Assembly: GCA_013365365.1 (NCBI GenBank)
Contig: JABVXU010000210.1
Coordinates: 1-64,000 of the forward strand
DNA: 64,000 bases
Direction: 5' to 3'
From: Cruorifilaria tuberocauda
Taxonomy: Eukaryota > Nematoda > Chromadorea > Rhabditida > Onchocercidae
Position numbers and translations under genes: made by a program. Below are positions 53,840 to 64,000 of the stretch, piece after piece. Under the pieces are notes generated by a model, which did no database searches, was not told the DNA's origin, and saw only the letters and a list, made by a program, of their open reading frames with translations. Positions within the stretch are counted from its first letter, which is position 1; each line of letters begins with the position of its first letter.

Positions 53840-56800
53840 ATGGCGGAATCACCTTTACCTGGAACTTCTGCTGAAACATCTACAAAAGATGAAGATGATC
53901 CTGAATTGATATTCATAAATTTCAGTCGTACCGTAGAGTAAGTGATTAGAGTGTAAAATCAATGATATATATAAAATGATTTTTTGGCAATTTAAAATCT
54001 AACATTCGCTCATATACTTTCATTTCCATGTAATATTATAAATGTTCATATCAGTGTCTATCATGATGATTAAAAGATTGTTTACGTACGTAAATTAATT
54101 TGTAAGGGCAAACGGAAACGTATACGTACTGGTTTACGTAAGTATTCATATATTACTGCAATCGAATTGTCGTATAATTCATCCATCAACGATTTTATCA
54201 ATTTTAATTTTTCAGCAGATTGATTGCCGGCGGAGATTATGGTTTTGCAGTTTATAAAACAAGACCGGATGATGTAACGCCACGTTTGATATTTGAAATG
54301 AGCAGACGACCGATGCAGAAGGACTATTTGACGTGTAAGTGTGATTCTTTGTGATGACGCAAATGGAATTTGTATCACGTATAACTTAATTCCTTGTGAT
54401 AACAAAAAAATTGAAAAAAAAGCAATTTAAATTCTTGAAAACAAAAAAAAAAATACAGATCAAAATGAATTACTATTATCATGTTACGTTGATTTCCATT
54501 ATTTTTTAATTTTTTAAATAATTCATTTATATATTAATTTGTTCAAATCGATACTGGTATTGTAATTTTTTTGGAAAATTTGATCATTTACAGTTGTAAA
54601 TGATATCGTATTGGTTGAAAGTTTTCCACCGATACATAAATTTGCTGTGGTATTTGGAAAAATCCCACAAACGTTGTATTTCTATGATGCTATATTACGT
54701 GATTGTACCGGTGCAACTCATTTCACCGAAAATATCCTCAATGTTAAAGCATGCACATCGGTATTTAATTTATCTTCTAATTTAATTCAATATTTTATAG
54801 TATAAATTAATAATTCAAATAATGATTGTAAATATTTCAATTTGAAATAATAAATAAATTATAATGTCAAATGATTTATTCGATTCATATCATCTCTATT
54901 GATAATTTCTAAAAGTACAAACTTTTTCTGTTTCTTAAAAGATCCATCTATTACCACTTTTTTACTTAGACTTATCAGTATGATAATATTATATCACTTT
55001 CAAATGATATATGTAATACTGATCGAGATGCTTCAATCGATTTTCAATATTCATTATCAATTAAATTTGATCACTTTAAGTAAGATGTCAGATAAAATTC
55101 AGCTTTATCAGAGAGAATTAAATTAGGCGGAATCAGACTTACAGACTTATTAAGTTTCCTAAAAGAAGAATAGGAATTAAACTTTGACCAATAGTTTTTA
55201 AAAGAATATGTAAACTACAGATAATAGCGGTTGGTCTTGAAACTGAAATACATTGTTTTCGTATACATACAGTAAGTTAATTATATTTTCTTCATAATAG
55301 CTTTTTACTTTTCAAGAGTTCACATATTGTTGAGTTAAATTAATAAGCTTATATTTGATCAGTAGTCAAGATAGCGTTCATTTTTAAACCAGAAAACACT
55401 GATCAGAAGGCTACACGATAGATCGGAAATTACTGACTAGAGGACTATAAGTTAAAAGATCGGAAAGTATTAACTGGAAGATTACATGCTAGCAAATCAC
55501 TATATTCAGGAGTAGAAAAAGCAAATCAACATTTGTTGTATCATTTTCCATTTCAGAGTAACTACGAAGATCTTAAAAGTTATGTTAGACTTATAATTCA
55601 TAAAGTTCCACGCAATTTTTCATTACTGATGGATTTAACAGGTGAAGAAAAGCCTCGTTTAGTTTATCCTGAATCTGAAACTGAAGGTTTAGGTAAGTTA
55701 TGAAATTTTTAGAAGCACTGCTAAGCGTGAAGCTATTCTATTACATGTCGAAATCGATGATAAACAATTGCTAACTTTAATTTAGCACTATTAATTAAAT
55801 ATAAGTATATTAAACTTAGAACTGAAAATCTTTGAATAGAGAAAAATGAGTATGGGAAAAAACAGGCAAGTATATTGCCACTATTAGCTATTTGCTTAAC
55901 ATTTCCTTGATTTGACTATAATAAGTTATCCTATAAGTTATCCTAAGCTATCCTAATAAGTTATCCTAAGCTTATAAGTATAATGAATATTCAGAACTCA
56001 TAGTAACGTTCTTCTATTTATGCTTTATTTAGTTGCTGTCCAAAATATTTGTTTCTTATCACATTCAAAGAATTTGATAAATGCGCATAATCATCCGATC
56101 GGAGCTTTACGTCTCAATAATGAAGCAACGTTGCTTGCAACAACGTCGAACGTTTCCACTGTGATACGTGTCTATGACGCACGTACAACCGAATGTCTTG
56201 TTGTATTCCGTAGAGGTATTGCTCGGTAACTTTTTATCATTTTTTAATGATAATAATAGCAATGATAATGAATTGAAAATGAGAATCTAAAATATCAAAT
56301 TTACTTAACTACATTAATCATATGCTTAATCACAAACTGTCAGAGTAGTCTTCCAATTACTTATTTAATTAAATTAGTTATGGCAAGCAAATTGCTAATG
56401 GATTACTTTTCACGAGACGTGTGCAGTACAGGTATAAAGTATAAAACTGCATCGTGGCGTAATTGTACTTGATGAAATGACGAAATTATTCGGTGATATG
56501 AAATGATATGATAGCTGGATTTTCTCTTATATTAAGCTAACCGATAAAATAACTAATGAATAATTTGAGGCTTTATTCTTGAACTTTGTGAAATAAAAAC
56601 TATAATCTCCTCAATCATTCGTATATTTCTCAATTTTTAACTTTTCAGATCTGTAACTGTACATTCAATGGCATTTAGCGCTGATTCCAGATTCCTTTGT
56701 TTTACCAGTAATACAGAAACGGTTCATATATTCAAAATTGAAGGACCGATACCCAAAGAACTCCGATTGGAAGAGGAAATAGCATTGCAATTTGAGTTAG

Positions 56801-58510
56801 TTTTTTGTTTCACAAAAGAAAAAGTAAATGAAATCAATACTTAAAAATTGAATGATCTGATCTGAAAACTTTAGCACATAATACAGTACAACTAATGAAT
56901 TTCTATTGTACTGAATGATAAAATTATAATTATTAATCGTCATTGTCAGTAATTTAATTACGAATTTACAGTAGAATCCAACAATTGTCTAGTTTTATAG
57001 GGCGCAAGATCAAAATGTTCTCAATCCGCCTGGTTGGTATGATTATTTGCAGCAAACTAAACGTGCTGTAAGGGATTATTTGGCACCAACAAGAGATTTT
57101 GCTACAGCAATTTTACCGGAAACAGCAAGTCTAAATGTTGCTAGTTTAAAAAGGTATAACTGATCAGTAGTTTCCCAGTTGAAATATATTGTTTAATAAA
57201 TTAAATTAATTCTCTCATTTGAATTAATCGATGATTTATTTGCAGTCTTGATGATAAATTATATATGATAGTGGCTCTCTCTACCAGAAAATACTTTGTC
57301 TATCTAATCAAAAAAGACGGTGGTGTTGCTAAATTAATAACAAGTGATAAGCTTCATTCTAAGGTATTAATAAAAATGCTTGTTCACTGTTCATTTCAAT
57401 TGATCAAATTTGTATAAATATTTCTATTCAAACCAAAAAAAAATCAATATAAAATATCAAACCATACATACATCACTATGCTATTAATTAATTGGATGCT
57501 TAAGAGATAAATATTTCATGTTTATCGGAATCAAGATTTTTTTTGACGAGAAATGATAAGAAAGAATAGAATTAACCTTTTTATCATTTAATATAAGGTA
57601 ACACATCTTTCAGATATCGAGATGATATAAAGCGTAAAAATTTAAATAATAAACGATTCGATGTGTTTGCGACATCGCGGTCGTCATTTGATTATTATTG
57701 AAAAAAAGAAAGTTAATCACTTTTGAATTGATTATATTTTTTATAATTATGTACCTGAAGTCAATTTCTTCCATTGTATCATTTCATTTCTCTTTATCTC
57801 GCTATATCCCGAGCTTTTTTGTTTCTTTGGTCAATGTTATCTTCATGAAAATATGTACCTCAAATTGCTGGATAATTTAATAGGAATGATAGATTGATAT
57901 CAGGAAATGATTGATTTTGCAGATCTTTGATAGTACTCACTTTTATCTGATAATTTTGTTACAACTGATAATTAATTAATAGAGTGAATCAGTATTGATG
58001 GTGATGAGTCTGGTTCGAGATGATGATTAATTCCTTCTCTTTTTTTTGATAACATTTTCATCGTTTATTTGTTTCTAGATTCTTTTTCTTGGTTGATACT
58101 TAGTTAAAATTATAATGTTTAGGATCGTAATCATTCAGTAAATTTCCTAAAAAGAGATATTATTCGCACATTGGTTCCATATATTATATTAATCAGTTGA
58201 AGAGACGGAAATCACAAATTCATTTCACTTTTGACTATAATTACTTAGAATTATTGGCCTTTCATGCGATATATTAACACTTATCTTATCTTGAGATTAA
58301 AGATAGCATGACGTTTTCAAATACTTCAGACTTTCATAATGCCAAATTGTGAGTGGTAGGAAGAATCAGTTAATTCCGAAAATTAATTTTACTATTTTAT
58401 TCAGGAAGAGTACTCATACTTCATCGAATACGACATTTTCGACATCATTACCCTTGGATTGTTTCGAAATATTGTCTAAAAAGGCTCAAATTAAGTTGGA
58501 GGAAAATTAA
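53840..58510 (+). CDS. atg-18: PROPPIN autophagy protein (WIPI2/ATG-18-like)
   Basis: Seven-bladed beta-propeller that binds PI3P/PI(3,5)P2 on forming autophagosomes. Exons: 53840-53937, 54216-54334, 54594-54760, 55557-55692, 56033-56225, 56649-56795, 57001-57153 and 57246-57363, all in phase. The phosphoinositide-binding signature FRRG is at about residue 232 (LVVFRRGIARSVTVHSMAFS), followed by SNTETVHIFKIE and RDFATAILPE, closest to WIPI1/2. The first blades are unusually diverged. Two 3' ends are possible. A Ser/Thr-rich last exon at 58409-58510 (STHTSSNTTFSTSLPLDCFE) fits phase only if GAAG/AG is the acceptor; otherwise exon 8 reads on to a stop at 57415-57417 (394 residues). Exon 2 has a CAGCAG tandem acceptor. 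Confidence 0.88.
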
Positions 58511-59336
58511 TTTCTGTTGAAAATATTGAAACTCTAATGTGTAAAGAAAGGGAGCAGTTTCATAAAGCGGATCTTCAATTTTTTCTAGGATTATAACTGC
58601 CTAAATAAATAAATCACCGAGCATTTATCAATGTTCATTTTGGAAATTCCTGACTGCTCAGTTTCTACAAAATCTCCAATAAATCTAGCTAGAATCGTCC
58701 AGAGCTCAAATATAAAGGCAAACCATGAAAAAGATTAAATTCATAGCAAATTATCGTTTTCAACTTGATCACTGATGAATTATTGAACGCAATAGAAAGC
58801 TATATGAACAGAAACCATATTTTCCATATTTGCCAAAGGTTATCAATTTAAACCAGGATAATAACTGCACAATTCCATTGACAATTAAAAACATTGTTGA
58901 ATTCTTCATTGTTAGAACGAGGTTAAAGAGATAAAGTAATAAAACTGAGAAATAGTAATTAACAAACGCGGACAGAACAAGGAGTTTAAGTTATTTACAT
59001 CACCTGATATCTGATTATCTGACTACATTTGATAAAAATTATCTAAGATGCAATGATTTAAAAAATTGTGATGCATATACAAATGAAGTATGATTTTTCG
59101 TACTTTGAAAGAATTCGATTCATACTCGATAATCGTTGTTTGAGTCTATTGCAAAGTATTCCTGGTATATACAAACTATATTACAGCACAAATTATTATA
59201 TGCATTCTTCTCCACATTTCAAGCACTTCCTATCCTCTAAGTAAAAAATGCAATAACGTGCGCTAAGATGACGATCCATAATAATAGCAACAACAACAAT
59301 AACAATAATAATACTAATAATATCTTGTTGTTCCCA
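58511..59336. other. convergent 3' flanks
   Basis: Between the PROPPIN gene (plus) and GET1 (minus). Contains CAA/AAT trinucleotide runs at about 59285-59325. No gene seen. Confidence 0.5.
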
Positions 59337-62300
59337 TCATAATACCTTCATTTTCGTGCGAATACCCTCTTTTGAGAATGCGCTCTTCCAAACAAATACT
59401 ATGAGTGATAGAAATGCAAAAAGAGTCATAGGCGTTCCTGAAATACAAAATTTTGTTGGGATTCATCAAGATCTGAGAAATCAACTAAAAATATGTGATG
59501 ATAAAAATTTCCTTTCTATAATCAATTCAAAATTTCATAATATTCCTTTACACATATAATTTCTATTGGCAACAACCCACTGAAAACAATCTATCAATGT
59601 TATAATTTATTACCAATTTTCATCATATCAATGCTCTTACCTTCAACATCATCGTCACTATTCATCGGTGGCGAAAAATTGGGAATATACAACAAAAAAT
59701 TAAATGGCCAAAAATACGTAGAATTAATATAGCCAATTATGACATTACGAGAATAAAACATCAGCAAAACGGCTGTCAACTGCACGAATATTCCGCTAAC
59801 AATCAATAACAATGTGGATGCTATACCGGAATTTTTCTCGCGTCCCATAGCTATAAATATTGGTTGAAGATACAGAGTAAAAAGTCGAGCGACTAAAAAT
59901 TACTAAGTACCAATTACAAATCAGTACAAATACAAAGTACAAATTTTAAGTACAAATTACTAAGTTTATGTGCTTCAGCACCCATTGAATTCTCAATGTA
60001 GTATCAAACTATTCGCAACTGAACCATTATCGGTCGGTAACAACGCCATTCAAGGAATATTTTTTAATCTGCTTTCAGTTGCAGCAAAGTCCTCTATGTT
60101 AAATATGGATAATTTTCAGTAGATTCTAATTAAAAAAAGAACAAAGGAGAAAGAGAAAGACCTACTTAAAGTCCTCAATTCATCCAATTTCTGTTTAAAA
60201 ATTCGTTCTTTCTTGAAATAAGCAGCAAACTGAGCTGTTGGTGAAAGTGCGTCCAAATCCGATTTTATCTGTCTCACCTCTAAAGCTAAAGCTTCGATTT
60301 GCGGATTCATTTCCTTACAGTCAAATCCTCGCGGTAGTAAAAGTTTGAACTAAAAAATGATTTAAGATTTTTTTTGAACTTTTGCAGTGTTCTTAGTTCA
60401 GTAATCGTTGCAATTTATTTAAAAACAATTTTAAATTAAAAGCTAACCTTTGCTGTAAGCCAATGTGTTAATGTCATCCAGTATGTGAATATAAGTATTG
60501 AAACAAAGCATGCCAGAACACCAAGTTTATCAGCATTCCATTGACTTAAAATATCGACAATTGTTGAGCAAGTCATATTATCTGCAAGTAAAACATTCCG
60601 ATCATTCTCATAATACAACAATTAATCAGTTCGCCGTGAAATGTGAAATTGATTTTCTAATCCTTCATATTCTAATTCACAAAATCGAACTCTTCTACAT
60701 GGCTCAACTCTAACCAGTAAATTATAAATCACTTTATCAACAAATAATTAACCAAAAATTAAAAATAATATTTAAAAATTAAATACTTAAGACATAAAAA
60801 TAAAGCTAATTTTTAAAGAGTTAGATACTCATTACTTATTGTGATACTCTCATAATATCATGATAATCCTAATACCATGATAATTATTGAGTTATCGAAG
60901 GGTCATTCATCATCAATGAATGAATTGATAATACGATACAACTTTACTACTTCTCATAAGAAACAATAATGCGGCCTCAATATGCAAATTGTTAATCTTA
61001 CAATTTAAATTTATTTTAAATAAATTCGGCAAATAATTATTTTGTTGAAAAGTGATTAAAGAATAATAACTAGCTGCTACATTTAATTCAGTTAAATCAA
61101 CATCATGATATTTGTTATTTGTAAATGCATAAATTAGCATATTCCATGAACAATTAGTTTCTTATCTTAACAGAACATAAAATGAACGATTATTATCTTT
61201 AATCAAAAATCTCTTTTAATGATAGGATCTGTCGCTTCTAGTGATAGCATTTACGGTAAAATCATGTTCAATTTTTTTATCCAACATATTACTGTACTTT
61301 CTTTCGTCTTATCTTTTTTCATTTTCTTCAATACTTTCTTTTAGTAAAAATCATAATAATTTTATCATTAAACGATTTCTAAATGCAAAATAGAAATTGA
61401 AGTCAAATAGATTCTGAAGGCAAAAACTGTCACAGAAGACAAATCTTTACTGTATGCATACTGTCACAGAAGATAAATCTTTACAGTATCCACACTGTCA
61501 CAGAAGATTAATCTTTGCAATATTTATACTGTTACAGAAGACAAATCATTACAGTATTATCATCTTGCTATCATTCTTTACTTCTCATTCTTACTTCTTT
61601 TATTTATCGTTCCATCTTTACTCTTTTTGTTGAAATTGAAACACAAGTAAAATTAGCCAAATTCATTAAAGTATTTCTAATGATGATATGATTCCAAGAA
61701 TGCTTATCAATATACAAGCAATAATTATCACAACTATGAACTTCTGAATTTCCTATTATGCGAATCTTTCGCATATACTACTTATCATCTCTACTTATCA
61801 CCTATAATTTATCACAAAATCTGTGATAATTTTTTTGTTCTTTAATCTCTAAGCAAAATAGTTTTAATTGCTTACCTCACTTTCTACAATTTAACAATCC
61901 GACTTGTCCCATTTCGAAATGATTATCAGTGATAAAAGAAGTGCTTAGAGCTATGAAAGTAATCATTCTTAGGTATTTAGCATAAACAAAATCTTCTGTT
62001 TCATTTGTAAATAACAACTAATTTTTTTTTTTAAAAAGTACTAAAATTGAAAATTAGTATTTTACTTTTAGTATATTCCTATTAGTATATTAGTATCTTC
62101 TAGTATGTTAAGCAAAATTTCATTACTGTGACATGAATTGTTGACATAAATTGTTGATTTGATTTATTAACATAATATTTATGCAAAACAGATCAGAGTC
62201 AGAAACACATCAGAAAACATATCAAGATTATCAGAGTAAGGTATATGCACATATATACATATAAGTATGCATGCATGCATAGCTTTTGTATTGTTACTGT

Positions 62301-62760
62301 AATATTTACCGAAGCAATCATAATGAAACGAATGGACAAATATCTTAATTGCATGATAATTCATAACAACAAAATATAGCTATAATCTATCTTACCTAAG
62401 TTAATATAATTTATTCATTGGACGAAGTAACGCAAAAGGTAAGATGAAAGATATGTTCAACGATATGTGAATTATCTGAGCCTCTCATAAATATACGATA
62501 ATTAATTCCATTTTAATTTAATTTAGACTATTTCATTATTTACCTGTTCGAGGATATTTACCTGTATCTTATACCTGTTAAGTTAACAATATATCAAGAG
62601 GAATGACAGCTTATTAATTTATCAGTTGGATTAATAATACAGAAATATAATGAATGGTATGGTTTTCATTGTTCATCAAGTAAAATCAGGACATTCCGGA
62701 TTTCAACTTACAATAAACTGATAGCATTGCACCGTAAAGCTCTTCATTTACCGATTCCAT
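59337..62760 (-). CDS. get-1: GET1/WRB tail-anchored protein insertion receptor
   Basis: ER-membrane subunit of the receptor that accepts tail-anchored proteins from GET3/TRC40. Minus-strand exons 60581-60448, 60349-60166, 59850-59641 and 59437-59337 join in phase. TM1 (LGVLACFVSILIFTYWMTL) is followed by the cytosolic coiled coil (ALEVRQIKSDLDALSPTAQF, then AAYFKKERIFKQKLDELRT), TM2 (IASTLLLIVSGIFVQLTAVL) and, in the last exon, TM3 (PMTLFAFLSLIVFVWKSAF), with a basic end. The layout TM, coiled coil, two TMs matches WRB. A first exon at 62760-62712 (MESVNEELYGAMLSVY, donor GTAAGT) is in phase and would give 225 residues. Otherwise translation starts at the ATG at 60576 (207 residues; human WRB has 174). 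I am sure of the last four exons, less so of the first. Confidence 0.87.
60582..62711. other. first GET1 intron or intergenic
   Basis: AT-rich, with one minisatellite (annotated separately). Contains ATGCATGCATGCAT near 62268-62280. No exon seen. Confidence 0.5.
61426..61561. repeat. tandem repeat, 4 copies of 34 bp
   Basis: Copies start at 61426, 61460, 61494 and 61528, each beginning ACTGTCACAGAAGA (ACTGTTACAGAAGA in the last). Confidence 0.9.
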
Positions 62761-63002
62761 ATTGATAAACGATATCAGTTGCAAACAACAATTTATTAAA
62801 TGATGATAAATCACTGTATCATATTCATATATCTTCTTATTGATTTTTTTTTGGAATCATTGTTTATCATCGTTTAACATCAGATAAATTATATTTGTCA
62901 TTTCTAAAATACTGTATTGAATACTTACATTGAACACTTACTTGTAAAGTTTGTAAACTTTTATACAGTAATAAATAAATGAGTGGTAATATTGCGTAGA
63001 TT

Positions 63003-63692
<690 letters not shown>

Positions 63693-64000
63693 CTGTACAA
63701 AAAGAAAAGAAGCTTAATTGGAGACGAAAATTCTATTTATTTGTCATGAAATGAAATTTTCAGGTAAAATTGAAATTTTCATTTTGATAAAAAATTTACT
63801 TTGAAATAAAAGAAAAAAGAATTTTACAAAAAAACCAGAATAAATCTTCCTGATTTATAATTTTTCAAGGAAAACAAATGTAAATATTTACTCAAATTAC
63901 TTATATAATTCAAGTTGATAAGTTTACTCGTACTCAATTGTTAAGGTAATAAGGTAATTCGTTAATTAGTACTATCAATTTGTTTAAATCATTAATTTTT
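63693..64000. other. globin intron running off the window
   Basis: AT-rich sequence upstream of the E/F-helix exon. No further exon before the right edge. Confidence 0.5.

Noticed and set aside
59401..59559. Small plus-strand protein starting MSDRNAKRV
   Set aside because: It is antisense to the last GET1 exon, which supplies the expected third membrane helix in the right phase.

Overview
The window looks like nuclear DNA of a parasitic nematode, most likely a filarial (spirurid) worm. It is very AT-rich. Genes are cut into short exons with GTAAGT/GTATGT-type donors and TTTCAG-type acceptors. The encoded families (B56, PROPPIN, KXD1, GET1, globin, neuropeptide GPCR) are ordinary animal genes. 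I see no bacterial operon structure, CRISPR, rRNA, tRNA or phage feature. The species is inferred from composition and gene style only. Because real genes are split into exons of about 50-270 bases, I rebuilt them by hand from splice sites, reading phase and family motifs; every exon junction given below is phase-consistent.

Layout. 1-1560 (-): 5' part of an unrecognised hydrophilic protein running off the left edge. 3678-6072 (+): kynurenine formamidase, complete, 8 exons. 7361-9468: a 2.1-kb imperfect palindrome (foldback-type repeat). 10430-11065 (-): protein-like but broken fragments. 11439-12171 (+): 105-aa unknown two-exon gene. 13221-17504 (+): B56-type PP2A regulatory subunit, complete, 14 exons. 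20793-28608 (-): neuropeptide-type GPCR, 6 exons, with a 5-kb first intron. 28609-38187: about 9.5 kb almost without genes, rich in simple repeats. 38188-41353 (-): type I membrane protein with sushi (CCP) modules, 9 exons. 43091-46781 (+): F-box/leucine-rich-repeat protein, 9 exons. 47825-48931 (-): two tiny mitochondrial-looking membrane proteins spaced like a nematode operon. 49672-50320 (+): KXD1 (BORC subunit). 50853-51641 (-): SREK1IP1-like zinc-knuckle protein. 51698-52191 (+): 73-aa unknown. 53840-58510 (+): WIPI/ATG-18-type PROPPIN. 59337-62760 (-): GET1/WRB tail-anchor insertion receptor. 63003-64000 (-): 3' part of a globin, running off the right edge.

The genes do not form one pathway. 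They are housekeeping functions (tryptophan catabolism, phosphatase targeting, lysosome positioning, autophagy, tail-anchored protein insertion, splicing, respiratory complex) mixed with sensory/signalling genes. Points of interest: a Glu where kynurenine formamidases have their catalytic Asp; the large palindrome; a decayed coiled-coil gene antisense to the left-edge gene; a small duplicated peptide-coding segment on either side of KXD1; and several very small genes that a length-filtered ORF search would miss.
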